Source: Delphinus delphis (Eukaryota > Chordata > Mammalia > Artiodactyla > Delphinidae). Taken from it: a stretch of 64,000 nucleotides of DNA. This document shows positions 25,601 through 39,140 of the stretch, one piece after another. A program made the position numbers and the translations under genes. The DNA lies in assembly GCF_949987515.2 (NCBI RefSeq), contig NC_082688.1:102589893-102653892 (forward strand). The letters are read 5' to 3'. The notes beneath the pieces were generated by a model. The model did not search any database. It was not told the DNA's origin and worked only from the letters and a program-made list of their open reading frames with translations. The number at the start of each line of letters is the position of its first letter. Position 1 is the stretch's first letter.

Positions 25601-28600
25601 AACACACCCAGTTCTACCATCCGTCAGACACATTTCCCCTCCATTTCAATGAGGATCACGTACCTTCTAACTGAAGATGGGGCGTTTGGTAGTTTAATCT
25701 CAGTAAATTTACAATAGGTAGCATTTACAGCCCGCTCGACGTGGAAGACTCCGATACCTACTTACAAACATGCGTACACCACGCTAAATAAAATGGCCTC
25801 GAAAATCCCTGTTATTTTGCCAAGTATGGAAAACAATTCTTTATGACATTTTACATCTGGAAATGGAATTAAATTCATGATGTGCTTTTCCCTTATAACT
25901 GTTCAGTTGCTATATATGTTATTTCAGCTTTCCCAAAGCGTAACTATTATGTGGGATTTTATTTTCCACCTGTGGAAGGAGGAAAGAAACACAGAGACCA
26001 CTAAAGGGACAGAGAAAATCAAGACAGACTTCTGGTTGTGGTGGGCAATCAGGTTTGGAGTCCATATCGTGAGAAGAAATACTCCATTGATGTTTTTCAA
26101 CACTGGCGAGTTCTCACATTCGACAAGGGGAATCTGATGAAACAATTAGCCTAAGCCTCCGTAATTCAACCCAGGCAAAGAACAAGCAAATTGGCTACTG
26201 CAAATTGTTTCTCCCTACCTCTTCATTCTTGGCACACATTACATGTTCAAGCCAGATTGAAAGCCCGGATTTTTCTTTGTTACTAGACTTCAGAGTCTCC
26301 AAAATTACCTTTAAACACCTACCTACCCCGTAAGTATGGATTTTGTCATCCTTTTTTTTTTTTTTTTAAGGAATTCCCAGCATTCTTAGCAATCGCTGGT
26401 GTTTCATATTCCCCAAGGTTACATTTTCTGTTCACTTGAGTATCAAGTAGCAAACGAGAGAACGCAAAGTTGATTGCTGCTGAGACAGATGTGGGGCGTT
26501 CTGGAGTTGCTCACAGCAAGGGAGGGGGCTGTGGCATTAATGACCTAAGTCCCGAGAAGATACATTCGTAAGTCACCAGACAGCGCTGTGTTTCAGGGAG
26601 TCAGAGTTATTTTGTGATCTTCCAGGCACCATGCCACAGGCAATGGAAGCCTACAGAAAACACCGTCACTACCTCAAGGTGTTTACCATGCAATTGATAA
26701 AGCAGAACAAACACTACACATAATCAGGAGATATTACTATGTGGTAATACACGATTGAGGGCTGAATTATGTGGCCACTGTCTCCTCTAGGAGTCCAAAG
26801 GTAAGAAAATTAACCCGAACTGAAGGCAGTAACAGTTTCATCAAGGAAATGAGATTTGAGATAGGGCCTTGAAGAGTTGAAAAACTTTTCTTACACAACT
26901 CAAGGGTACCAAAATGATTATTCTGGCAATAAAAAAAACAAATTCTAACTGGCGTAAGTGGAGCCGTATGCCAAAGGGCATGTCTGCTGGCATATTTTGG
27001 CAAGTTTGGCTTAGGCTGGACACCTTTTAGGGCTTGTTTTTCAAAAACTAGTTGACTATGTACAGAAATCAAGCGGCAATTTTTTTATCCTGCCTTTTAG
27101 GTCATCAGGAAGCCCAAAGGTCATTAACCTGCTTTACAACCAAATTTCTCTTCATCTCAAAGGCCAGTGATGCTTGCTACATCTACCCTACATCGTTTTA
27201 TTCCACTGAGGGCAATGCCTGTCCCATCTGAAACGTATGCCAAGAGGGATGGTTATGGCCCAGGGCAGTATTTCACTAGCAAACATTTTGAGGCTCACAG
27301 CGGAGCCTTAACACATTCGATGCCGTTCTTGATCTGGCTGGGCCATTCTCTTTCACCAAACTCTGTCCCTAGGGACCTCGTGAATCCCCTGTCATGCATC
27401 AAAACCCAGGAGCACGTAGGCCCCATAAGCAGCTTAAGAATCTATGCACTGTTATTGTGAAACTAAGAAAGCTTTGCCTTCCAGGAAGTTCTGCATCTGA
27501 TGGTCCTGGAAAATGTTCAAGGGTAGGTTTTAGTGCCCAAATTGGAGTTTCTTAAAATGTTGGAGCATTTAGGGTTTGCTTCCACCTAACTGAAATCTGA
27601 CATATCCTTTCCCAAGGGTTATATAGGCAACTACCTGCTTTTGTGTTTCTCCTTTTCTCCCACAAATAATTCAAAACACAGTTCCTGTGTGAGTTGGTCA
27701 AAATTCTTAAACCCCGATTCTTGTCCCCATGTGAGATGCCAAAAGTAGGGGGTGATGGGGGTGGGCAGAAGGGTATACTGTCCAACAGGCAAGAGCTTGA
27801 AGTTACCCACAGAAAGATTTTCCCAAGCTTAAAGCATTAGACTGGGCAAAAGATCCTCAGACCTTCAGAGGTTTTCTTCTGACTCCAAGTAGGTAATTAC
27901 TATTTCTTGACTTGGACTCGCTGGTTTGTGCTATCAGCAGATAATGGACCCACCTGTGGATCAGAGAAGCCATGAGTCAAGTGCTTTTCATTCTGTGCTT
28001 TAAAAGTGGGGCTCAGGAGCCCGGCAACCTTCACACGGTGGGTGAGATCACAGAGCACCTGGGGTGGCTCTTGAACTGAGAGACTTGAACTGAAGAAACC
28101 TGCAGGCAGCTGGAACTGTATTAAATCTTTACCATTTGGAGTTAATTTAAACTCTCGTTTCCCTCTTCACGGGTGTGAGAGAAATAGTCACCATTTTTTC
28201 TTTTATTTAAGGAAAATAGATGGTGATGCCATTAAAATGTTTCATATAAGAGCTGGGGTTTAAGAAGTCATACGGGTTTGTTGGATGGAGCCTGGCCGTG
28301 TTCCAAGGCATGAGTAGCCCTGCCCTTTGCTCTCACATCATTTAGTCAAATAGACGAATGGCCGCCACCCAGCTGTGTGGACTAGGGGCCCTGCCGGCCA
28401 CGTGAACTTCTCCGTTGTTTTTGTGCAGTGGTTGCATCCAGCACGTTGCAGTAACAGGCTGTAGGCCTCCCACATTATCCAACTACCCTGATGACGTCAG
28501 TCCGTCCTCACACGCCTCACTTCGTTTCTCCATTCTGATGGAGGAGATCTTGGTGTCTTCCCACCACCGTGCATGTCTGCTTTCTTCCTCAGAGGTCTGC

Positions 28601-29504
28601 GAGACCTGCTAGGCGTGTCCTTGCAAAGCACCAACCCCTCCCTCCCCTCCTCCGGGACCCCCTCGGAAAGCCCTTCTAGCAGGCCCCTCCTGGGGTTGTA
28701 CACAGATCCCTATAATCAAACAGGAATCAATTCAGCACTGATGTCTCTCCCAACCTGACCCTGGAAATGACTTTTCTTTCACCTGAAAGAATGTATGCAC
28801 CCCTCCACACCTCTTGAATTCTTATCTTTTGAAGCAAAGGATGGCAAGAACTGTTGCTGTATCTCTATTCTCTCCCTGACATAGCTATATAACAAAATGA
28901 TGGCTTTGGTGGACCTCATCTAAAAAGGGAATCATTAGGGGTGAACTTGAGACACCCGAGAGTCACTCAGAAAAGTTCAGCAAATGCTAGGAAGAATCTT
29001 TATCCCAATAACAAGAAAGCTACACGTTAGAATGAAGGAATTCATTTAAAATGATTCTAGGGTTGGAGATGCAAGGCACCTGCTACCAACTCCAGAAAGA
29101 GTAATGTAGCAGTCGGTGCCGCCCATGGGATGGGAAATACTGCAGGCTTCTACAGTGGTCGGGTCTGTTTAAAACAGAGTCCTTTTGAGGCAGGGCGGGG
29201 TGGGGGAATTGGTAAGGCCTCTAAGCTTCCCAGTCTCAAGTACGTGATCTGCTGACACGTGTCCTATTATAGCTGATGCTGTGGAAAACTCTGAAAGCTA
29301 TTGGGAAGAGCATCCACACTTGCTATTATTACGATGGCAGGTAGCACTGGGCTCCCATACCATCTGGACTTGGCCACACCGCTGAGTCCCAGCAGGCAAT
29401 ACAAGGACAACTGGCACTAGGGCCCCTGTGCTTCCAGTCAGTTCACTTGAAGACCTCAGAGAAGCAGAGCTAAGCTACGTAAATCACTCATTTATCTCAC
29501 TTTC

Positions 29505-29650
29505 CTTGTCTCCCCGCTAGGATGTAAGTCCCACAAGGGTGAGGAATGTTCTCTGTTTTGCTTGCTGATATATCTGCAGCACCTAGGATAGTGCTTGGCT
29601 CACAGAATTTCCTCGATAGTATTGGTGGGTGAATGAATCAATGAATGAGG
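29505..29650 (+). repeat. L2 LINE 3' end
   Basis: GCTAGGATGTAAGTCCCACA, ATCTGCAGCACCTAGGATAG and a GGTGAATGAATCAATGAATG tail match the L2 3' terminus. Confidence 0.8.
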
Positions 29651-30049
29651 GCATCTGTGTTTTCACTCTGACTTGGAGCAGACCCAGCCAGCCTGTCTAT
29701 GAGAGTGAACTGGCAACAAAAGCCCTGATTGTTGTCAACTTCTGCTGTGTTTCAGGATTTGAATGTGGGTAATGACAACATGCCTGACTCTTCCAAGAAA
29801 GTGGCTTGATTTTCTCCTGGATTTTCCAACTGTCTGCTCTCCACCCACGATGCAGAGAAATGAAGAACGGGGTACGTTATGTCTTAACAGGCCTGTCAGC
29901 TTAAACTATACATAAATTTCTTTTCCTTGCCTTCACCGCGCTGTTAATCTGCGTGTTTCAACTAATTGTTCCATTTCAAGGAGGGCAGAAGTGATTTTCT
30001 TCCTTAATGGTCCATGGATTCAGATACTTTGGGGGCCCTTTTCTTATTT

Positions 30050-30120
30050 TCCTTCCTCCCTTTCTCCCTCCCTCCCTCCCTTTCTTCCTTCCTTCCTATC
30101 TTTTCCCTTTCTTTCTCTTA
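30050..30120. repeat. Polypyrimidine (CCCT/CTTT)n tract
   Basis: About 70 bp almost free of purines, next to the insertion site of the CHR SINE at 30136. Low-complexity sequence. Confidence 0.9.
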
Positions 30121-30121
30121 A

Positions 30122-30481
30122 AAATTCATTTAATAGGGCTTCCCTGGTGGCACAGTGGTTAAGAATCCACCTGCCAATGCAGGGGACACGGGTTGGAGCC
30201 CTGGTCTGGGAAGATCCCACATGCCGCGGAGCAACTAAGCCCGCGAGCCACAACTACTGAGCATGCGCTCTAGAGCCCGCGAGCCACAACTACTGAGCCC
30301 ATGCGCCGCAACTACTGAAGCCCGCGCACCTAGAGCCCGTGCTCGGCAACAAGAGAAGCCACCGCGATGGGAAGCCCGCGCACCGCAACAAAGAGTAGCC
30401 CCTGCTCTCTGCAACTAGAGAAAGCCCGCATGCAGCAACGAAGACCCACGCAGCCATAAATAAATAAATAAATTCATTTAA
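30122..30481 (+). mobile_element. CHR-family SINE, longer sense copy with target duplication
   Basis: The body at 30136-30455 starts GGGCTTCCCTGGTGGCACAG and contains the A- and B-box-like tRNA-derived region (GTGGTTAAGAATCCACCTGC, GGGTTGGAGCCC). It then holds repeated GAGCCACAACTACTGAGC-type units and ends in an (AAAT)n tail. AAATTCATTTAA occurs at 30122-30133 and 30470-30481 as the target duplication. It represents a different CHR subtype from the four antisense copies. Confidence 0.93.
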
Positions 30482-31369
30482 AAACTTCATTTAATAATGA
30501 ATTTTTTGAGCTCCACAGAGTGACTGGCATTGGGGAGAAATACAAAAATAAATAAAACATACAGATTATCCTCAAGTAGCACACAGGCTATTAGACAAAT
30601 AATAATTGGAAGACAATGTGAGCAATGGCAGAGTAGAAGCCTGTAGAGAAGTATGTTGGCCAACAGGTCTGCCAGAAAATGCCTCACTAAAGAGGTGACA
30701 CTCAGGTGTAGGCTTGAAGCATGAGCAGAAGTCACAGACTGGTGAGGAGTGAAGGGTTCCCAGGCAGAGGGGCGAACATGTGAGAAGGTTCCAGGCGATA
30801 TTCCGTGGAATAGAAATCAGTGAGGTGTGCCTGGTGGGTGGGGGAATGTATGGAAGCGTCAGGAGGGGCGCATGGCAGAAGCCCTGCCTGGTACGAAGCT
30901 ACTTCTCAGCCATGCCTTCTAAAATCTGAGCTTTTGTCCATGGACAGGAGATATTTATAACCTACTTGAAGCAGAGGAGGGACATGTTCTAAAAGATCAC
31001 TTTGGCAGCCGTGCTGAGGATGCGTTAGACAAGGAAGGAGGAGAGGCAAGGGCCTATCGCAGTTTTTCAGGAGAGAGAGGTGGATTTTACAGATACTTAG
31101 CAGGAAGGTACAGATCAGGGAGGAAGCACTGAGTTCTGCTGTGAGCGTGTGCTCACTAGTCATCCAGGGGAAGATGCCCAGGAGGGAGGCAGAGCTGGGT
31201 GTCTGCAGCTCCAGAGAAGGGGGAGGTCTGAGGATGTGGATCCCGGGGCAGGTGGTCTTTACAGCCAAGAGAACGGGAAGACCACCAGGATGAGTCCTAA
31301 GTGGACAGGTCCCCATCGTAAGGGTTAAGTTACATGGAGGGAGCCCATTGGGTGTTAGATGAATTTCAT

Positions 31370-31535
31370 CTCTTTAGATCAAGGGTCCGTGGAATTCTCA
31401 GAGACGTCTTAAGAGGTCTTGGAACCCCTGAAATTTTAAGCAAAACTTTGTTGAAATGTAGCCTTTTACTGGGACAAAACTACAGCTCATACCAAATTCT
31501 CAAAGGGGTCTGAGCCCCCCCGCAAAAAGGGTTAA
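31370..31535. repeat. Unassigned old dispersed repeat
   Basis: TCAAGGGTCCGTGGAATTCT, CCCCTGAAATTTTAAGCAAA and TTCTCAAAGGGGTCTGAGC resemble a common old mammalian dispersed repeat. I cannot name the family with confidence. Confidence 0.4.
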
Positions 31536-31960
31536 AACCCTTGCATTTCGATAAATATTTTATATGCCCATGTTACTTAGGACTTGAACTGAATGAAAGA
31601 GAGGTTTGGTTCAGATTGGAAAATAAGTTTGATATAATGGTTTTATTCTCATTTGATCATTTCTGGAAAAAGAATTTAGGTTCCACCGATGTTTGGGGGA
31701 TAGTGGAAAGAGAAGGGGTGAGAGAGGAGAGAGAGTTTGGCTGGATTCATGATTTGGTTAGAAATATTTTGTATTTTTATCCTGCTCAGATCAAATCTCC
31801 ACACAAAAACAAAACAAAACAAATCAAAAAACTTCAGATTAAATCTACGTTTGATCATACAACAAAAGTAGAGAATCGAAGTTATTTGTCCATATGGTTT
31901 AAAATTATCTCATTTGTCATTCTGAATGATATATACGTATATTCTAGGAATTCCTAAGCT

Positions 31961-32137
31961 ATCATTCCTTTATTTATTTTATTTTTTTTAACATCTTTAT
32001 TGGGGTATAATTGCTTTACAATGGTGTGTTAGTTTCTGCTTTATAACAAAGTGAATCAGTTATACATATACATATGTTCCCATATCTCTTCCCTCTTGCG
32101 TCTCCCTCCCTCCCACCCTCCCTATACCATTCCTTTA
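31961..32137 (-). mobile_element. L1 3' end, antisense, with target duplication
   Basis: The body at 31973-32125 includes AACATCTTTATTGGGGTATA, TGTTAGTTTCTGCTTTATAA and CAAAGTGAATCAGTTATACA, the reverse complement of a young cetartiodactyl L1 3' end. ATCATTCCTTTA (31961-31972) and ACCATTCCTTTA (32126-32137) are a 12-bp target duplication with one mismatch. Confidence 0.9.
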
Positions 32138-32309
32138 GATCACTCTCATGATTATCTACCATCTCTGGTTTTGTTTCATACTTTGAACTTGATCCAAACT
32201 TTTCACTTGACCATTACAGCACATAGTCAAGCCTTTCTCCACGTAAAAGATCTTTCATGGAAGGCTATACTTGTCATAGAATCTGAGTACGGTATAAAAA
32301 TTGTCAATT

Positions 32310-33305
32310 CTTTTGTGAATCAAAGGATACTGTGAAGAAAGTGAAAAGCCAGTGATAGAATGAGAAAAATATTTGCAAATCACTTATCTGATAAGAGCCT
32401 AGTATTCCGAATATATAAAGACCTCTTACAACTCAACAATAAAAAAGTAAACCAATTTGAGAATAGGCAAAAGATTTGAATAGAGATTTCTCCAGAGAAG
32501 ATCCACAAATGGCCAAAAAGTACATGAAAAGATGCTCAAATCATTAGTCATTAGGGAAAGACAAATCAAAGCCATAATGAGATACCACTTCACACTTACG
32601 GGATGGCTAGGATTTTTTCTTTTTAAACAGGAAATAACAAGTAGTGGAAAAGATATGGAGAAATTGGGACCCTCACACATTAGTGATGGGAATGTAAAAT
32701 GGTGCAGCCACTGTGGAAAATAGCTTGGCAGTTCCTCAAAAAGTTAAATCTGGAGTTACCATACGACCCAAAAATTCTACTCTTAGGTATATACTCAAGA
32801 TATCAAAAACATGTTCACAAAATAACTTGTACATAAATGTTCGTAACAGCATGATTTATAAAAGCCAGAAAGTAGAAACAACCCAAATGTCCATCAACTG
32901 ATGTACAGATAAACAAAATGTGGTATATTCTTACAATGGAATATTATTCAGCCATAAAAAAAAGAAATACTGACACATGCTACAATATGGATGGACCTTG
33001 AAAACATTATGCTAAGTGAAAGAAACCAGACACAAAAGGCCACATGTTGTATCATTCCATTTACAGGAAATGTCCAGAATAGACATATCTGTAGAGACGG
33101 AAAGTAGATTAGTGGTTGTCAGTGGGTGGACAGAAAAGGGAATTGGGAAGTATGGGGTTTCTTTCTGGGATGACGGAAATGTTCTGGAATGATATGGTGG
33201 TAATTGTTGCACAACACTGTGAATATACTAAAAGTCACTGGATCACACACTTTAAAATGGTCTAAATGATGAATATATGAATTTTATCTCAATAAAAAAA
33301 TGCAA
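32310..33305 (+). repeat. Ancient L1 (L1M-type) 3' region, about 1 kb
   Basis: Landmarks in order: AAATATTTGCAAATCACTTA, GAGATACCACTTCACACTTA, CCACTGTGGAAAATAGCTTG, GAATATTATTCAGCCATAAA and TTATCTCAATAAAAAAA. It carries many stops and is much more diverged than the L1 at 45779-47732. Confidence 0.88.
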
Positions 33306-34329
33306 AAAAATTTTTTCCAGTTGACTTTAGCCCTACCCCAGAAATAAGACAGTCCTAGAATCCACAAACTTAAAAAAAAAAAATCTTTTCCCTCGTCTTT
33401 GCAAAAGTCAAGTACATTCACATAGGATGAGAATTCCTTGTATTTTGAAATGAACAATATTTATTCTAACCCTGTTAAAAAATTCAGGCACATTAAAAAT
33501 TTCACTTAGTAAATAACCGGAGAAGTAGAGGAAATATTACGTGCATCTGCTTAGTGAATACATTTCTAAAATTTGGGATAAATAAAATAAAATAAATAAA
33601 ATGACAAGGCATTCTATTTAAAGCCTCCTAGAACTGTCTTCTCAAATTTAAAACCCTTTGGAAGGGATGATAGAGAATAAGGGGGGATAGGAATCTAAGG
33701 TGCTAGCTTCTTTCCCTGCCTCTTGTTTCTTCCAGACGTGAAAGCTAAGCTTTGGTCATCTGGGCACTTTGGAATTCTTTTGAATTTCACTCTGGTTTTG
33801 GACTGAAATTATTTATGTTTCTGTTTGGAACACTGAGTACCATAAGCTTCCACTATGCACAATGTTCCTGCTTGACCCCCCCCCCCAAGAAAATCATTTC
33901 ATTTCTATTGGTCTTCTTATCATGCAGCAGGGGAAGAGTCTGCAGGATGGAGAGCTGTGGTTTAACTTGTTCAGGCGAGGCTCGTATTAGTGCTACACAG
34001 CAAACAAAAAAAAAATGTCCCGGTCGCAGCAAGATAGTTTGATACCCATGATGCGGTGAAAAAACATGACAGGAATTTTTGTTTTTCAAGGTCGTGCTCA
34101 CTGGCCTTGCATGTACCCATCTCTCCTATTAACTCTTTCATGACTCTGCTGCTAAACCACAGAAGCTCTTTGAGCAAAAGGCAGGAGCAGCTACATCCTT
34201 TGTGGGACCCAGTGTAAGATGAATATGTGCGGCCCCTTGTTCAGAAATTATTCAGAATTTAGAAAAAGGCAACAGCAAGGCATAACCCTAGCATCTGCAC
34301 ACGGTGCAAACCCAGGGTCCGGTGGAAAG

Positions 34330-34480
34330 AGTTGGATCCGACACATCCTCCTGGCTCGGGGTTGCACCACCTCCTTCCCGTGATTAGAGGCGAGTTACTT
34401 CAACTCCCAGAACCTCACTTTCCCCACCTAAAACGTGAGGCTAATAATCCCCATCTCTCACGTTGCTGCCAGGATTTTTT
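34330..34480 (+). repeat. MIR SINE
   Basis: GAGTTACTTCAACTCCCAGA, ACCTCACTTTCCCCACCTAA and GGCTAATAATCCCCATCTCT are sense MIR features. Confidence 0.7.
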
Positions 34481-35249
34481 TTTTTTAAATCTCAAGCCTG
34501 AATCATATTGTTTAACATGTTTTCCATTCTTCTATGGGGAAAGGAGCGGGAGGTATTTCAATGGGGCGTGAGTGGCAGGAAAGCCATTTGGTGGATTAAA
34601 TGTGGGTCCTTCAAAGATGAAGGAAGGGGGCCAAGAGGGGCTGCTTTCCTCGCATCTCCAACCTGACACACTTTGCCTCGCTCTGGGTTTTTATTAGCTT
34701 GTATCCCCAGTACATCAGTGGCAGGGGTGATGAAACTGGTGGCAGATTTAACCCAGGCAGCTGGGTTACTGTCCCGTGGGTCTTGTTGTCATGCTGAGAT
34801 CTTAAAGTGACCACGGCTGCTTGGTCTGCTGCTCTCCCAGACACTCGGAGAGAGACCACTGAATAGTTAATCGGTGGCAAAGGAAAGGAAGAGGCTGTTG
34901 CTTGCAGAAAGCACAGAGAAGCTGCTTTGAAAAATCCCAAGGTGGCCGAGTATCAAGAACGCTGTTCCTGCTTGTGGGCAGCTGTGTGTGCGAAGGGCAG
35001 CCTGAGGGCTTAAAATCAAATCTCCAGCCTGGGTTGGTGCCCCTCCCCTGGGGCCCTGGCAATGCAGGCAGAAGGCCTTAAACACTACAATATGAAGAAA
35101 CCCTCAGTCCTATCTGAAGAGGGCGGTCATTTACAGTTATCTTTTTTGCTGTTAGCGGCATCCGTGAATAATGTTTTCTAAGGGGGAAAAAAAAAAAAGA
35201 AAGGAAAAGAAAAAAAGAGTGCTAAGGAGAAAGAAAACAGGATGACTTA

Positions 35250-35390
<141 letters not shown>

Positions 35391-38300
35391 TTAAGTAAAC
35401 ATGTTTTAGGAGAGACTATATATGCATTATATTAGATTGGATTGGAAAGTGATTGGATTTCAGGTCTGGGGAATTTCAGCCAGCCCTGCCTGTGAAGGAA
35501 CGTAGCTGACCCACTGCAGTTCGCAAATTTGGATGTTTTTGGTCCCAAGTTGGCTCCATCACTGTTGAGGGCTGCGAAGTGGCTCACAAGCTGGGCTCTG
35601 GTTTGTACACCCGCCCCCGAGTGGCTAGGGCATGCTCTCTCCAAAAAAGAGAGACAGAGACAGAGAGAGAGAAAAGAAGAAAAAAAGGCTTCACAAGCAG
35701 CAGTGACTCCTGCTGTACAAAATTAGCTTGCTCCAGAGGGTTAAAAGTGGCATGACTGAGCCCAGAATCCCAGGGTTCGTCACGTATGTGGCTTTCCGCT
35801 GGCCACACACATCTTCATGCACACATGCCTCACACGTTAACCCTCACACACAAAGGGGGCCTGATATTTTCAACTGGTGGATATAAAATCAGAAAATAAT
35901 GTTACTGTCCAAAGACAGTCAGTCTGTGCAGGTATATGCTGGGGGTTTTATGATTAATAACAAGTGTGAATGTCCTTTCAGACCCTCTATAGATTATCCA
36001 GAAATATACAAAGGCACAGAATAATGGTCTGAGGTTATCACTTGTAAGACATATTTTTAAGCCAATATTCTCCTAGATAACCTTTTTTGTGCACTTTTAA
36101 AATTGGGCTTCTTTGATCAGATGAGTACAGAAACCAAGAAAAATGGCAGAAGTGGTCTTTTCAGCCATTTACCTATTTAATGTTTGGAATGTTGTTTCGA
36201 AATACAATAAGTTTTTCATTTATTTCACTTGCAGAGTCCTTTTCCTTAAAAAAAAAAAAAAAAAAAAAAAAACCAGCTTTTGCAGCGTTAAAGTCCCAGG
36301 TGAGCAAGGCCTATTTCCCTTTCTGTTACTATGACAACGAAATTTTACCGCAGTCCCAAAGTCCCTTCAGAACTCTACCATCCACGCCTTGAATTAGAAC
36401 TTTAAAGGAAAAGATATACATTTTTTCCCCAGGATTTACCAACAAAAATAAGTAGAAATCAACAATGCTTCCAAAAATTCTATTTTAAAGCAACGGTTGG
36501 TGAGATGCCGTCGTGGTGGCCTTCTGTTTATTTTTATTTCTTTAACAATCACACGAAAGAATTAGAGAGCACGCCAATTAATTGTATTTAGCACTTAAAA
36601 AAAGAAAACCTGATGGGGAGATAAACAGTAAATGATGAAAGAGGAGAGAAGAGGAATTGCCCTTTCAGAGCATTTTCTCTAGATTTGCTAAAAATATTTG
36701 GCCAAGTGTTCCTGACCCCTATCTATAAATAAGGTTGGGTGTGAATCTGGAAAGAATAGCTAAATGCTTCTTTTCATAAGTTTATAGCATCTGCTTTTCA
36801 CTTCTCTCTTTGCATCCTTACTGGGGGGTGGGGGTGGGGGCTAAGCATTGCTTCCTGGGCCATGAAGGTGTCCAGGGCCTTTATCCGAGGTACCAGGCAG
36901 AGAACAACAAGGCAGAAGCACTCCTTGCTGCTTTATGCGGCGTTCACATTCACAGGCTGCCCCTGCTTTCGAAAGTGCAGGGGGCCGTCTGTCCAGAGCA
37001 GCCGGAGCGCGTTAGAAAGGAGAGCTGCTTGTATTTAAGAACAGATTGGTCAAAATTCAAACATTTTCTTTCTTAAGGCAAAGCATTCTTTCACTTGTGC
37101 CTTCCTAGCGGGGGTCACCTACAGCAACTTAAAATGCCTGGAGACGCTCTCACAAAAGACTTAAAACTGGCCTTTTCCTCACTTGGGTCTCTTTCCAAAC
37201 AATAACCCCTGCCCTCACACCACCTTTGCCCTCCAACACCCGCCCCTCCCCCATGAGTGATTTACATCTTTTCCCCTGCTAAAACCAAATTTTCTTTTTC
37301 TCACAAATTCCTTGGTTTTGGGCAAGTTTTAGCACAACTGGACTCCTTAGAAAGCATTCTGTGTGTTATACTTCCCCTCACCTACCCACCCCCCTCACCT
37401 TCTCAAAAATGTACCTGTTGAAAACATTAATGTTCATGAAGGCATTATTATATGAATGGTATGAAAGTGCAAAGGAGATAAATGTTTACACAAAATCAAA
37501 TTGATTTAGGGGAAGAAGGGGCCCGCTGAAAGGCTTTATTCATTTTAAATTACGACCCTTAACAGTTCTTTGGCTAGAAAACACCCAGTGTTGACTCTTT
37601 TGCGGGCCTGGGGTCTGAGTTTGGAACCTACCCAGCCCCCTGCACACTAAGGATATAACATCCTGTTCACAAAGGGGAAGCGAGGGGTGGAGGAGGGAGG
37701 GAGGAGGGGGAGAGAGAAAGAAAATTCTCTTACATTGTATAGTACTTTCTAAAAGAAGGCGTAGCTACTTCTAAATGGCTAGCACCAGAAATTATGACCT
37801 GCGTATTTTAGATGTGGACCTAGAAATCAATTTAAAGGAATTCTGGGGCTTACTGACATCTCCATTTTTTTTCTCTTCCTTTTACTGATGTCTCCCACTT
37901 TCCTCCCCTTCAGCCCCTCCACCCTCTATGCTCAGGGGCTTGGTACAGAACCCTCTACTAACCATCCCATCCATTAACCACAGGGTAACTTGCAGGGAAT
38001 AAATCTCCTGGGTCTAGATCCCTCTGAAGCCTGGAAAATGTCAGCTCTCTCCACTCAGCAACGGGAAACTAAAATGAATTACAAGGTTCAGCCCAAATGT
38101 GCGGAGACTCATCAGGATGGAAGTTGTAATTTTCACTTTCTCCAAACAGTGTTGATTCCAGAAATATTCTAACCACTTAGCATGGTACACTCTACAAGGC
38201 TTCTGATCTCATCCCTTAAGAGTGAATGCTAACGGCGCCAGGTATGTCCTTGTTTTATTAGAGAAAGAGGAATAGAGAGTGGGGTCCAAATCTGAATTCA

Positions 38301-38394
38301 AGCCCTCAGCTTTCACTCTGGTTCCTGGGTCAAGTGAGGCAACAGAACAGACCCAAAGGCAGTCCTTCACTGCACTGATATCTATTAAATGCTG

Positions 38395-38540
38395 ACAGCG
38401 TACTAGTCTTGACCTGCTGCCAACTAACTATGTAACCAAGTTACTTTGCTCCTCTAGGCCTCAGTTTCTTTGACTGTTAAAAGGAAGGTTTCACTGGATT
38501 ATCTCTAGGGTTTCTTCCAACCTTATTATTCTATGATTGC
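38395..38540 (+). repeat. MIR SINE 3' part
   Basis: TCCTCTAGGCCTCAGTTTCT, GACTGTTAAAAGGAAGG and TTATTATTCTATGATTG match sense MIR. Confidence 0.7.
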
Positions 38541-38969
38541 AAAGAAAAATGTAGAGTTGGCAACCCTCCAGAAATGGGGACACTGGAAGAAGAAACCACT
38601 GGAAACAAAAGTCTGTGACTTACTGAAGTCCAAGTGGGGGTGTGTGCGGGGGGCTTCTGAAAGAGAGAACAAACCCCCCGATCGAAGAATAAGCGAGGAC
38701 AGCTGATGGGTGGAAAGTGGGGCATCTTGGCTGATGCCTTGGCCAGAGCTGGTGGGACCCAGAGGATGATGGGCCGGTTGTTGAGCGAGAGGCACCACTC
38801 TCTTAGGATCCTTTCTCTGTGCTTCAGCAGCAGGAGAAGGTAGCTCAGGAATATCACAGATCAGAGCCATCTCTGTCCCTGCTTACCATCCTGTGTGGTC
38901 CAGAAGCTGAAGGGTACAGGGGTCACCGAGTGCGGGAAAGAAGGTTTGCCAAAGGTCAGCTCCATGCCA

Positions 38970-39140
38970 CACTCTGAGCTATGTGCTTGATATCCAACGC
39001 CTCATTTATTTCTCACAACTGTACGAGTGACGAACCCTCTCACAGCTAGGAAAAACAAAGGCGCCAAGAATTTAAGAAATTTGGCCCAAGATCACACCAC
39101 TTGTCAGCGGCAGAAAGGAGGATTTGAACCTGGGTCTTTC
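38970..39140 (-). repeat. MIR SINE
   Basis: CTCATTTATTTCTCACAACT, CCAAGATCACACCACTTGTC and GAGGATTTGAACCTGGGTCT are reverse-oriented MIR landmarks. Confidence 0.8.

Noticed and set aside
30136..30220. tRNA-like A and B boxes
   Set aside because: These are the tRNA-derived head of a SINE. No cloverleaf-competent tRNA gene is present.
31541..31957. 138-codon plus-strand frame
   Set aside because: AT-rich unique sequence with no domain or splice support; the length is within chance expectation.
38526..38940. Minus-strand frames of 108-114 codons preceded by an exon-like GGATG|GTAAGC donor at about 38887
   Set aside because: The sequence does not match any EBF exon and the frames have no recognisable domain. 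Part of the region is a MIR. A lone donor-like site is not evidence of a gene.
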